DNA of 64,000 nt from Paramoeba atlantica (lineage: Eukaryota; Discosea), in contig CDRNVI010000021.1 of assembly GCA_977017575.1 (NCBI GenBank), forward strand, positions 496,001 through 560,000, written 5' to 3'. Shown in pieces: positions 47,992-56,998 of the stretch. A program made the translations under genes and the position numbers. Position 1 is the stretch's first letter. The number at the start of each line of letters is the position of its first letter. Below the pieces are notes generated by a model. It did no database searches. It was not told the origin of the DNA and worked only from the letters and a program-made list of their open reading frames with translations.

Positions 47992-48613
47992 AGAAGTAAT
48001 CTTGAAGACACCGGGTTGGTTCGTGTACAGTATGCAATATATTTTTTTGAATACAAGAAACATTCGTAGTATCAACACAATATCATACGCCGTAGTGCAA
48101 CAAGTTCTATATTTTTCAAGAAATTATTTCTTGCTTCGCTATGAAAACACCTATTGATATACAACCCTTATGATGTAATCTCTTATCATGTAGTGAAACC
48201 CGTCGACAGAAAAATACATGTGGTAAGAAGCTATTGTCCTGTTTAGTTGAGAAGCTTAAATGCGTCGGTTGATCATACAACGTAGTACGCCCGAAAAAGT
48301 GCACCTTTTGTAGTATTTAAACTTAATTACACTTCTTATTAAATACATTTATTAACAAATTGTAACACTTTGTGCAACAAGTTGTAAGTCTTGCAACTGA
48401 TTCATCTCCAATTTGATTAGTAAATACTAACTAATAAAATTTGCACGTATTCATGAGACTAGAATCGTGAGTCTTAGAATTCTTTAATTCTATTCGACCA
48501 ATCGTCGCATATCATGTATTTTCACATCCATTAATATCGAATTTCAACCCTTCCTACATTTTTATTTTCCTTAAAACTATATTTTCCCCCATTTTTAAAC
48601 CGTATTCCCACCC
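47992..48613. other. Intergenic gap upstream of uS4, 622 bases
   Basis: Long AT-rich gap ending in a pyrimidine-rich run (44 of 60 bases at 48541-48600). A short inverted repeat CAAGAAAT / ATTTCTTG lies near 48117-48133. No gene recognised. Confidence 0.5.
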
Positions 48614-49180
48614 ATGCGCAACTACCGCAACTGCAACCGGGTCCGCAAGAACCCCCGCCGTCCTTTCGAACGTGAACGTCTCGACCGTGAACTCAAACTC
48701 TGCGGCGAGTACGGCCTGCGTTGTAAGAAAGAAATCTGGCGTGTCAACCTTTTTCTTTCCAAGCTTCGTCGTACCGCACGTATTCTGTTGACCCTCCCCG
48801 AGGACCACCCGCGACGACAACTCGAGGGCGCAGCCCTGTTACGACGATGTCAGGAAACAGGTCTGCTCTCTGCGGACAAACACAAGCTCGACTACGTGCT
48901 CTCCCTGGGCGTCACCGATATCCTTGAGCGCCGGCTGCAGACGATTGTGTTTAAGCTCGGACTCGCAAAGTCGATTCACCATGCCCGAGTGATGGTACGC
49001 CAGCGACATATTGCCGTGGGGAAACAGATTGTGACGGTGCCCTCGTTCATGGTACGGGTGACGAGTGAGAAGCACATTGCGTTGGCGGCACAGAGTCCGC
49101 TGGTGAGTGGCAAGATCGCACGGTGCCGCCGGGTGAAACTTGCAAAGGGTCGTGGCAGAAAGGAGGAGGAGGAAGAGTAA
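48614..49180 (+). CDS. RPS9: 40S ribosomal protein S9 (uS4)
   Basis: The 188-aa product is a complete eukaryotic uS4. It starts [19 protein letters not shown], continues [16 protein letters not shown] and [15 protein letters not shown], and carries the S4 RNA-binding domain [33 protein letters not shown]. Its tail is acidic (EEEEE). The MRNY start and the CGxYGLRCKxEIWRVN and LTLPExHPRR blocks agree, from memory, with kinetoplastid S9 and differ from the animal/fungal LIGEYGLRNKREVWRV and LLTLDExDPRR. It acts in decoding and mRNA entry on the small subunit. Codons are GC-rich, as expected for high expression. Confidence 0.95.
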   Translation: MRNYRNCNRVRKNPRRPFERERLDRELKLCGEYGLRCKKEIWRVNLFLSKLRRTARILLTLPEDHPRRQLEGAALLRRCQETGLLSADKHKLDYVLSLGVTDILERRLQTIVFKLGLAKSIHHARVMVRQRHIAVGKQIVTVPSFMVRVTSEKHIALAAQSPLVSGKIARCRRVKLAKGRGRKEEEEE

Positions 49181-49458
49181 GTGAGTAGTTACTCTTTCGA
49201 AAGGGGAAAGGAAATAAGCGAAGAGTAGGAAGAGGTTGGTAGAAAAGAGTTAAGGATCTAGGGATAAGTTACTGTAAAAATGCTGAAGCAAATATTTTTA
49301 CTGCAAAAAAATCATGGCTAAATGTTAACACGATGTTGAAGTGGTGTGAAAAGATGGGGTACATGAATCAAATGATTTTACCTATACAGATAGCACTTTT
49401 CTTTTTATATTTTGGTCGCTTGCTGGCAATGTCATAGTACTTTTTCGTGACGCTTTCA

Positions 49459-51417
49459 ATGACTACCCCCAAGACCCATAGCAGGGAGTTTAACACGGAA
49501 CTTGAGGAGCTCCGGGAAAAGCTACGTGACCCAAAAATTAAACCAAATTCTGCACTTCGTCGTGAAGCACTACAAAATGTCCTATCACTGATGACTCAGG
49601 GTATTAGCACATCTGCACTGTTCTCGGATATGTTGCTAGCATGCGCCACAGAAAGCGTCGTAGAGAAGAAGATGGTATATTTCTATTTATCCTCCCAAGC
49701 TGAGGAAAGCCCTGAATTGGCCTTGATGGCCGTCAACACATTGCAAAAAGATTGTGGAGATCCCTCACCTGTCATACGTGGTGTTGCACTTCGTGCACTA
49801 AGTTCTCTTAACGTCCCGGAAGTCGTAGAATATTTAGCTCCCTTGCTACGAAATGGATTTAACGATCGTTCCGGATACGTCAGAAAAACGGCAGTCATTG
49901 CTGCCGCTAAGCTTTTTTATCGGGACAAGAGCGTATTCCATAGTTTACAGCTTCTAGATACGCTTATTTCATGTCTACGAGATTCCGATAACGATGTGTT
50001 ATTAAACGCGCTTATGGTTGTACAAGAGCTTCTCTTGCTAGAAAACGGAAAGGGGTTGGAACTTACGAAAAATTTAGTTTTCCGTCTTCTAAATCGAATT
50101 CGCGACTTTAACGAATGGCACACAACAATCGTGCTTCAATTGGTGACTCCGTACATTCCGTCTTCAGAAGAAGACATGTATGACATCATGAACCTCCTGG
50201 ATAACAAACTTCAGAGTGCACATAGTGGAGTGGTATTATCTTGTGTAAATTTTTTCATGCAACTTTCCCAACATGATTCAGATCTTTATAGACAAGTCAT
50301 CGATCGAGTACGGGAGCCTTTGATCACGGCCACACTTACTGCACCTTTCGAAATTTCCTATGCATGTCTTTCGCAACTTCATTTGCTTGTCGTTCGCGAG
50401 CCACGCCTCTTCATGGCACACTACCGCGAATTTTACCTGCGTCACACAGAACCGCTAAATATGAAACTCCTGAAGTTAGAAATATTATCACGTTTGGTTT
50501 TCAAATCAAACGCAGAGAATATTTTAAGTGAGATGATCGTGTACTCGGAGCAAAGTGAGTCACAGAGTGAGGTTGCCTGCAAGGCTCTGCATGCAACATG
50601 TGCTATCGCGCTAAAAATTGATGCCACAATGTCCAAAGTAGTGGGGCATATGCTCAGTATTCTGTCAACCGGGAATGAGATTCTCCGTGAAAACGCATTG
50701 ATGGCACTTCGTGACATTGCGATAAAGTACAGGTCTTCCGATGAGGTTCAACTGTGTCTTGATACCATCATTGATTTTTACATCTCTGGGTCACTTAATC
50801 TCGAAAAAGAGGATTCCCTTGCATTTTTTGTTCAACTCATTGGGGAATTGAGTTTCCGACTTGACAAATCACCTTACATTCTCGAATCCTTCGTGGAATC
50901 TTTTTCGGAGCAATGTGCGCGCGTGCAGCTAGAGATTTTAACCTCGAGCATGAAGTGTTTCTTTGCGCACCCGCCAGCAATGCAAAAAACATTGGGTAAG
51001 ATTCTCCATTGTGCCATGCGGCTCTGTCCTTCACACACAGAGGTTCACTATCACGCTCAACTTTACTACACCCTGCTAAAAAAAGATGTAGATCTTGCGA
51101 AACGTGTAGTGAGTTCTCAGCTTGACCCACAGTCCGGTTTGGCACCTGGATTTATGAATTGGGGACGAGGGGAGGTCCAGGATCTTCTTCTTGAACAGTT
51201 TAACACTCTAAGCCCTACTTTTGGTGTCACCTCAAAGTATTTTATCCGCTCTCTGGATTCCTGGAAGTCTGAACCCGAGGATGGACACGACGTCACATCT
51301 AACGAACCTGGTAGTGAAGTCGAGGAACAAAGCCCTGCAAAGCAAACAAAGGACGGGAAGGATTCTAAGATAGGGGAAGAAGCACCATTCGATCCTTTGG
51401 AAACATTGATTTCCTAG
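49459..51417 (+). CDS. AP4B1: AP-4 adaptor complex beta subunit
   Basis: From the first ATG (49459) the product is 652 aa, a beta-adaptin trunk of HEAT-like repeats. MTQGISTSALFSDMLLACATESVVEKKMVYFYLSSQ and LALMAVNTLQKDCGDPSPVIRGVALRALSSL are closer to AP-4 beta (MTQG, ATxxVVxKKLVYLY, RGLALR) than to AP-1/2 beta. The C-terminal ~100 residues are short and acidic, with no obvious full ear domain, so it is shorter than human AP4B1 (739 aa). It pairs with AP-4 sigma at 6556-7014. AP-4 sorts cargo at the trans-Golgi network. Confidence 0.85.
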   Translation: MTTPKTHSREFNTELEELREKLRDPKIKPNSALRREALQNVLSLMTQGISTSALFSDMLLACATESVVEKKMVYFYLSSQAEESPELALMAVNTLQKDCGDPSPVIRGVALRALSSLNVPEVVEYLAPLLRNGFNDRSGYVRKTAVIAAAKLFYRDKSVFHSLQLLDTLISCLRDSDNDVLLNALMVVQELLLLENGKGLELTKNLVFRLLNRIRDFNEWHTTIVLQLVTPYIPSSEEDMYDIMNLLDNKLQSAHSGVVLSCVNFFMQLSQHDSDLYRQVIDRVREPLITATLTAPFEISYACLSQLHLLVVREPRLFMAHYREFYLRHTEPLNMKLLKLEILSRLVFKSNAENILSEMIVYSEQSESQSEVACKALHATCAIALKIDATMSKVVGHMLSILSTGNEILRENALMALRDIAIKYRSSDEVQLCLDTIIDFYISGSLNLEKEDSLAFFVQLIGELSFRLDKSPYILESFVESFSEQCARVQLEILTSSMKCFFAHPPAMQKTLGKILHCAMRLCPSHTEVHYHAQLYYTLLKKDVDLAKRVVSSQLDPQSGLAPGFMNWGRGEVQDLLLEQFNTLSPTFGVTSKYFIRSLDSWKSEPEDGHDVTSNEPGSEVEEQSPAKQTKDGKDSKIGEEAPFDPLETLIS

Positions 51418-51669
51418 ATAGATTATTTAGCCATAGGTCACTGACGGATAAAGAGCTCCGAACAGCCGTTCAACACATTTCATTTTCATCATCAAAAATG
51501 AGTGCCTTAACGAAATTCCATAGAAAAGCGCGGGATTCAAGAACATATTGAACATGGAATACTGTAGTCGGAATATTGGATTGGAAAAAATAACGGTAAC
51601 TCTCAAATTTATATCATTCGAGACTTGTGTGCTCATTTTTTAAACGTTCACATTATTTTTTGAGCCAAC

Positions 51670-52503
51670 ATGTTATTGAATTCGCTTGCTGCTCAAAAAG
51701 GCATTCTGCGAGGTCTCTATATACACCCGAATCTAAAGCTTAAAAAGAGTCAGTTACATGGTCTTGGGATTTTCTTTGAGCCATGTTCATCCGACTCCGA
51801 TGATGGTTGCTCGTCTCTGAAGACAATCAAAGGATCAAAATTATTGTCGAGCTCAAAAACTACCGATTTCTTTCTCAAAGCTGGTACGCTTCTCTTACGT
51901 ATACCGCTTGAATTGTGCTATGAATCACAACCTCTCAAGCAGTCTAGTATATACACCACGGAAGACGGTGTCCTATCTGTTGCTAGGGCTCTTCAAAAAG
52001 CTGCCGCGGACCCCGAACACGCTACGTTTCTACATGCAAAAAAGGTAAAACAGCAACCAGTTCTACCTTTGCTTTCACAGGAAACTCTGTCGCGCTTGCA
52101 GACCCCCGGGGCCCGAGCACAGTGGCACTTCTACGAATCCGCAATAAGACTTCGATCCGATGTGGAACCATGGGCATTGATTGCAGTTCTCTCTCGAAGC
52201 CACTTTTCGAAAAAGAGGATCAGGTTAGTCCCGTTTCTTGATTTAGCGAATCACGGAGATTCTGTTCATGCAGCGAACACCATCTATCAAATTTGGATTC
52301 CCACACAGGAAAACAAGAACCGGGCTTCTTTTCTCGGAGTTCGCATGCCCAGTCGACCATTCATAGACGTTCATACCACGAAACCTGTTTATGCGTCATC
52401 AGAGGTGTTATACCCGTATAGCCCTTTTAATCCTCAAAGTGCAGAGGATCGGGATAGATGGCTCTTGTACGCCGGATTTCTTCCTTCTTCAGCACATGGC
52501 TGA
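51670..52503 (+). CDS. SET-domain protein lysine methyltransferase (SETD3/RKM-like)
   Basis: The 277-aa product has the split-SET arrangement of class VII (non-histone) methyltransferases. LHGLGIFFEP corresponds to the G-x-G AdoMet start, followed by LLRIPLELCY. After a helical insertion come RLVPFLDLANHGDS (family: PxxDLxNH) and a late EVLYPYSPFNPQ...RWLLYAGFLP (family: GExxxxxYGxxxNxxLLxxYGF). It is short, without the Rubisco-LSMT substrate-binding C-terminal domain. The usual GE before the xxxYG segment reads SSE here. Likely substrates are ribosomal or cytoskeletal proteins by analogy only. Confidence 0.75.
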   Translation: MLLNSLAAQKGILRGLYIHPNLKLKKSQLHGLGIFFEPCSSDSDDGCSSLKTIKGSKLLSSSKTTDFFLKAGTLLLRIPLELCYESQPLKQSSIYTTEDGVLSVARALQKAAADPEHATFLHAKKVKQQPVLPLLSQETLSRLQTPGARAQWHFYESAIRLRSDVEPWALIAVLSRSHFSKKRIRLVPFLDLANHGDSVHAANTIYQIWIPTQENKNRASFLGVRMPSRPFIDVHTTKPVYASSEVLYPYSPFNPQSAEDRDRWLLYAGFLPSSAHG

Positions 52504-52618
52504 AAGTTACAATTGTAAGATTGGCACATGCTGCTATACATGATTGACTGTGTATGCCAGCTTATATTATTTGAAAATCGGACTATTTTAACATCATATT
52601 TCTAATTCAATAGATTCT

Positions 52619-52637
52619 TAACCGTCTCTCTACACAG
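52619..52637 (+). promoter_or_regulatory. Candidate spliced-leader acceptor for uL10
   Basis: A short CTCTCT-rich tract ending ACACAG lies 9 bases before the ATG at 52647. The acceptor role is inferred from the kinetoplastid context. Confidence 0.4.
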
Positions 52638-52646
52638 TTCTTTCCA

Positions 52647-53618
52647 ATGGTGCGCGTCTTTTCCGAAAAGAAAGCAAACTACCTCGATCGTATGGCCGAT
52701 CTTGTCGCGACCCACCGCCGCCTTATCTTCTGTAACGTCGACAACGTGCAGTCCCAACAAATGCACAACATTCGCAAGGGGCTTCGAGGAAAAGGGGAGA
52801 TCCTTATGGGGAAGAACACTCTGATGCGCAAAGCCATTCGCATGCGTGCGTCCTCGGAAGACGCCACGCAGCAAGACAAGGAACTCCTGGAAAAGGTCAT
52901 CGAGGCTGGTTCTCTGGTGGGAAATCTCGGTATCATCTTCACCAACGAGGAGTTTGATGTCATTCAGGAAGTGATCCGTTTGAACCGCATTCAGGCTCCT
53001 TCTCGCGTCGGGGCGATCGCCCCTCTGGACGTGGTGATTCCCGCCGGGAACACCGGTCTGGAGCCCGGCATGACCACCTTCTTCCAGGCGCTCTCGATCA
53101 ACACCAAGATCGTGAAGGGGGCAGTGGAGATTCTGACCGAGAAAAAGGTTCTTACGACCGGGGACAAGGTAGACAACTCCACGGCCGTGCTGTTGCAAAA
53201 GCTAAAGATCAAACCCTTCTTCTACGGGCTAGAGATAAAGTTCGTGTTCGACAACGGCACTGTGTTTGGCTCGGACATCCTTGAGCTCAACGACGACTTC
53301 TTCCGGGAAAACATCCAGACTGCGCTGCGCAATGTCACCTCCCTAGCTCTTGCCACTGGCATCCCCACCGTGTCCTCCATGCCTCATGTCGCCACCCGTG
53401 CATTCAAGAACTTGTTGGCCATCTCGCTTGGCACTGGGTACTCTTTTCCCGAATTCAGCGGGGAGGAAATCGTGGAAGCCATTCGCAGTGGCAAATCGCT
53501 GGCCCCCGCCGCTGGGGCCGCCAGTGGTGATGCCGCCAGTAAGACAGAGGCCGCCGCAGTCCAGGAAGAGGAAGCCGAGGAAGAGGATGAGGATATGGGC
53601 CTGGGATTGTTCGACTAA
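52647..53618 (+). CDS. RPLP0: 60S acidic ribosomal protein P0 (uL10)
   Basis: The 323-aa product is a full P0. It has NVDNVQSQQMHNIRKGLRGKGEILMGKNT, an insertion of about ten residues before GNLGIIFTNEE that is also present in trypanosomatid P0 as I recall it, and AGNTGLEPGMTTFFQAL. EILTEKKVLTTGDKVDNSTAVLLQKL is nearly identical to the trypanosomatid form. The tail is EEEDEDMGLGLFD. Trypanosomatid P0 usually ends DDFGMGGLF, so the ordinary tail here suggests a lineage branching before that change. P0 anchors the P1/P2 stalk that recruits elongation factors. Codons are GC-rich. Confidence 0.95.
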   Translation: MVRVFSEKKANYLDRMADLVATHRRLIFCNVDNVQSQQMHNIRKGLRGKGEILMGKNTLMRKAIRMRASSEDATQQDKELLEKVIEAGSLVGNLGIIFTNEEFDVIQEVIRLNRIQAPSRVGAIAPLDVVIPAGNTGLEPGMTTFFQALSINTKIVKGAVEILTEKKVLTTGDKVDNSTAVLLQKLKIKPFFYGLEIKFVFDNGTVFGSDILELNDDFFRENIQTALRNVTSLALATGIPTVSSMPHVATRAFKNLLAISLGTGYSFPEFSGEEIVEAIRSGKSLAPAAGAASGDAASKTEAAAVQEEEAEEEDEDMGLGLFD

Positions 53619-53888
53619 GTAAAATTGCTGGGTTGCTGCATAAGAAGAGAAAGGGTAAGGAGTGGTGGTGAGGTGTATTGAAGTAAGGAAGTACAGATAG
53701 AAGGAGAATAAAAATCAAGTTTAAAGTATGAAATTATAAGGTTTCAAATTATAACTTTAAATTGCAAAAATCTGTTTTTACGTATTGGTAACTTTTACAT
53801 ACCTTGCAACCCACACAATTCTCCCAACGCTATTAAATATGCCTAGACTTTCAATTTTTATGTAGCGTGTACTTTCTCACCACTCCTC

Positions 53889-55577
53889 ATGATCGGAAAC
53901 GCAGAACCGATGGATAAACGGCTGCAGAGAATGCACGAAGCCCCCTACAGCACCCTGCGCAATCTCCAAGGCATCAAATACAGCCTGGGGGGGAACTCCC
54001 TCTTCCAGGGCGAACTCACCCGAGTCCAACCCGACCCCTTCGCCCCGGGCAGCCAACTCACCCTACGCTGCTCCCTCCCCTTCCTCACCTCCCTCCCCCT
54101 TAACCTCTCCGACCCCACCCACATCTCCCACATCGCCGCCGCGGACTACCTCCTTCGCCGTGCCCACGGGGCGCTCCCCAGCCCCCTCCCCCCCCTTGAG
54201 CTCCTCCCCCCCTCCCAGCACATCCTCCAGCGCTCCGCGGTGCTTCTCACCCCCGCCGGGGGCGTGGAGCTCCGCTGCCGGGTCGCGCTCCCCGGTCCCC
54301 ACCGTCGTGTCGACGCCCCGGGGTGTGCCCGGGCCTTAGTGCACGCCCCCCTGCGGGTTCTCACTCACCTCAGCCGCGTCCCCCCCGCCCACATGGGGGA
54401 CTACCTCACCCACGTGGGTGACCAGCAGGCGCTGCGGGACGCCCTCCCGGGGAGGGGGCTGTGTGGGTTCGTGGCCAATGGGGCGGTGCTCCCCAGGGCC
54501 TCGGGGACGGTGGACACGGCGCTGCCCGGGGCCCTCCCGTTCGCGTCCCCGAAGAGGCTGGAGAAAACGGTGCGGCTGCCGTCGGGGAGGGTGGTGACGG
54601 GGATGGGGATTCCGCGTGGGGTGGTTGTGATTACGGGGGGTGGGTTTCATTGGAAATCGACCCTGTTGAGGGCGTTGCAGGTGGGGGTGTATAATCATTT
54701 GCCCGGGGATGGGAGAGAGTTTGTGGTGACGGACCCGACGGCGTGTAAGATTCGAGCGGAGGATCGACGTGTGGTGACGAGCGTGGATATTGGGTCGTTT
54801 ATTAAGGAGGTGCCGTCGGGGGCGAATACGGCGGTGTTTTGTTCACCGGATGCGAGTGGGTCGACGAGTCAGGCGGCGAATATTGCGGAGGCGTTGGAAT
54901 GTGGGGCGCAGACGCTTTTGGTGGATGAGGATACCTCGGCGACGAATTTTATGGTTCGGGATGCGTTGATAGCGAGGGTCGTGGAGGCGGAGCCAATTGT
55001 GCCGTTTGTGTCTCGTGTGCGGGAATTATTTCGTACCCATGGCGTATCTATTATTCTGGTTGTTGGGGGGTCGGGGCAGTACCTGCACGTCGCAGACACG
55101 GTGTTGGGGTTGCAGGGGTACAGATGTGATGACCTTACTGATCAGGTCACAGAGATATTACGTGAGTCCCCCGGACTTTGCAGCCTCCCTCCTAAACCCA
55201 GCACTCCGCTGGTGCTTCCTCGGGATCGATGGGTTGAAGTTGGGCGCAGTTTTTGGTGTCTGAATAAAGACAGCCCAAGGGTCAAAGCTACCCGAGGCTA
55301 CATTCAGTGTGGGACGGAGGAAGTTGACATTTCTCACCTGGAACAACTTGTGGAACCCGCACAAGCGAATTTTATCGCACAAGCCTTGCTCAGGCTTGCG
55401 GAGGAAAAGCCATCGAATTCTTGCTTGAAATCCATTGGAGAAAAATTCGAGACTAGGCCAGAAGTTGAGCCCCAAACAGGCAAAAGCTGGTTTCCATTGG
55501 GGTTTTCAAGTCGTGTGCGGCGCTTTGAAATGTCCGGAGCCTTGAATCGTCTTAGGTCTCTTGTACTTCGTCTGTGA
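53889..55577 (+). CDS. Predicted ABC-class ATPase with altered P-loop
   Basis: The 562-aa product matches the uncharacterised ATPase of the ABC class (COG3044/PF09818). The N-terminal part has LQRMHEAPYSTLRNLQGIKYSL. The ATPase core runs MGIPRGVVVITGGGFHWKSTLLRALQVGVYNHLPGDG, DASGSTSQAANIAEALECGAQTLLVDEDTSATNFMVRDA and ILVVGGSGQYLHVADTVLGLQGY, with ABC-like signature and Walker B acidic residues intact. The P-loop Gly before Lys is Trp (codon TGG, ~residue 253), where the family has Gly. Function is unknown in any organism I know. The first 1.2 kb is GC-rich with a C-to-G skew switch; the last 480 bases return to ordinary composition. Confidence 0.8.
   Translation: MIGNAEPMDKRLQRMHEAPYSTLRNLQGIKYSLGGNSLFQGELTRVQPDPFAPGSQLTLRCSLPFLTSLPLNLSDPTHISHIAAADYLLRRAHGALPSPLPPLELLPPSQHILQRSAVLLTPAGGVELRCRVALPGPHRRVDAPGCARALVHAPLRVLTHLSRVPPAHMGDYLTHVGDQQALRDALPGRGLCGFVANGAVLPRASGTVDTALPGALPFASPKRLEKTVRLPSGRVVTGMGIPRGVVVITGGGFHWKSTLLRALQVGVYNHLPGDGREFVVTDPTACKIRAEDRRVVTSVDIGSFIKEVPSGANTAVFCSPDASGSTSQAANIAEALECGAQTLLVDEDTSATNFMVRDALIARVVEAEPIVPFVSRVRELFRTHGVSIILVVGGSGQYLHVADTVLGLQGYRCDDLTDQVTEILRESPGLCSLPPKPSTPLVLPRDRWVEVGRSFWCLNKDSPRVKATRGYIQCGTEEVDISHLEQLVEPAQANFIAQALLRLAEEKPSNSCLKSIGEKFETRPEVEPQTGKSWFPLGFSSRVRRFEMSGALNRLRSLVLRL
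53940..55090 (+). other. GC-rich island with C-to-G skew switch in the ABC-class ATPase gene
   Basis: Hand counts on the coding strand: 54181-54240 has 37 C and 9 G; 54601-54660 has 28 G and 6 C. The switch lies near 54380-54420, and normal AT-rich codon usage resumes at about 55100 inside the same open frame. Confidence 0.8.
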
Positions 55578-55648
55578 CCTTTTTTTGCCGAGACACGGAA
55601 GTAGGACGACCGTAGCCTGTTCATAGCTTAAATTGAGGTGAATGACAC

Positions 55649-56442
55649 TCAATGACGCGAACTTTTGTAAGCTTGTGCACCCGATTCGTACGGATAAGGA
55701 TGAAACAATACCAGCGTCGTATCCTGTAAAGGCATGTGATGCAGACATACAAGGTCTGACATCCAAGAAGGACATCTCGGTAAGGCGCAGACATTGTGAA
55801 CGAGTGTGGGAGTAGACTTTGCAGATCGAATTCTAAGTTCTTTAGAGGAGCGATGAGAATGCTCATACTTCCCATCATAGTACTGCCTAAGGAACTTATC
55901 CATATCCTTAGCTAACGAGTCCACAGGTAAAACCTGAAGTACAAGTTTCCACTTGCCCTCTGGACTGTTCCATCGCCAGTAATTCTCCATCTCTCGTTCC
56001 TTAACGCCATGATGTAACGTAACGCCATTTTATGGCATCTTTGTAGAACATGAGTCCCGCGTCACGGGTCTTTGCCATCGAAACCAATACCTCAAGTAGG
56101 ATTGTTTCATCTGTAGGAATTTCGCAAAGTGTTTTTAGGCAAGTCTCTGACCCAACCTGAAGCTGCTGACGACGATCAGCAAGTATGTAGGACACCCTCT
56201 TCTATGCGCCCCATGATTTTTTGCGCAGGAAGACGTTTCTCCGCGTATTTGATCTTGTTCTTCTCTACATCCGAAAGACCAACGAAATTCAAGTTTATTA
56301 TTTCCTTGCGAGTCAAAGGCATAATCATTGTTTCGCGCAACTTGTGGCTTACCCATTTGCGCAAACGGTGGTAGATGGGAGAAGAAGAGCTGGCATACAT
56401 GTCTTCAGAAGACACAGTGTCGTCGGGAGGAAGATCCATCAA
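55649..56442 (-). pseudogene. Broken minus-strand gene, unidentified
   Basis: Three adjoining minus-strand pieces read as one protein in order but lie in different frames. The first (56442 leftward) has DDTVSSEDMYASSSSPIYHRL and RKEIINLNFVGLSDVEKNKIKYAE. The second (56195-56001) has ILADRRQQLQVGSETCLKTL and ILLEVLVSMAKTRDAGLMFY. The last (to 55649) has WRWNSPEGKWKLVLQVLPVD and KYEHSHRSSKEL and ends SRH. At least two frame changes are needed, so it is either a pseudogene or a sequence with errors. No family is recognised. It is the only minus-strand host-like gene in the window; a mobile-element origin cannot be excluded. Confidence 0.45.
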
Positions 56443-56485
56443 AAGGTATACAAGCTCAAAATAAAATTTGGAACTAGAAGGTTTC

Positions 56486-56539
56486 GGATACGTTTCTACT
56501 GTATTTTCTACTCGTTTAGGATACGTTTCTACTGTATTT
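56486..56539. repeat. Short direct repeat (21 bases, twice)
   Basis: GGATACGTTTCTACTGTATTT occurs at 56486-56506 and 56519-56539, 33 bases apart, just upstream (with respect to the minus strand) of the broken gene. Confidence 0.7.
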
Positions 56540-56703
56540 CATCAAAAAATAGTTATGCCGAAAGTTGATAGTTTTGCTGGAGAAAAAACTTCGAAAAAGT
56601 CTACTAAAAGTAGTGGTAACGTGTGCATTTCAAAATTCTGAAGCCAGGGAAGTGTATAAACTCATTCACCTCCTTGGTACTAAAACATTATAGGGAAGCC
56701 TTA

Positions 56704-56996
56704 CACCCCTCCCCAGTAATAGAATCGATTTTGGACCAAAATGACCAAATTCTTGCTACTGTGGGGGGTACGCTTTTTTGGTGGGCAAAAGCCTTTTTTG
56801 TTCATGAGTGGGTTGATTTTCTGTCCAGACAACCCCGCAACTGCGCCATTCGCTCCCGTGCAATCACCCTCACCCCGCCCAAACACCCCCTCCCCCCTCC
56901 AACCACCCTTTCGAGACAAATCCTTGTTACTGGGGGTCAGCCCAAAAATGGTCAAATCTCTGTTACTGGGGGGGTCTATTACTGGGAGGGGGGGTA
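56704..56996. mobile_element. TA-flanked MITE-like element (293 bp)
   Basis: Imperfect inverted ends (CACCCCTCCCCAGTAATAGA against the reverse complement of the right end) lie beside TA at 56702-56703 and 56997-56998. The subterminal motif CAGTAACAgAGATTTG, followed by accATTTTTGG, recurs three times in both orientations. GC-rich interior without coding capacity. It is the fourth distinct TA-flanked family in the window. Confidence 0.7.
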
Positions 56997-56998
56997 TA

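Noticed and set aside
49165-49190. GTAAGTG at the uS4 stop as a splice donor
   Set aside because: A stop TAA after a G-ending codon followed by GTG makes this by chance. No acceptor-like tract follows at short distance, and the protein is already complete.
54063-54698. Overlapping minus-strand frames in the ABC-class ATPase gene
   Set aside because: Composition shadows of the skew island, with low-complexity translations.
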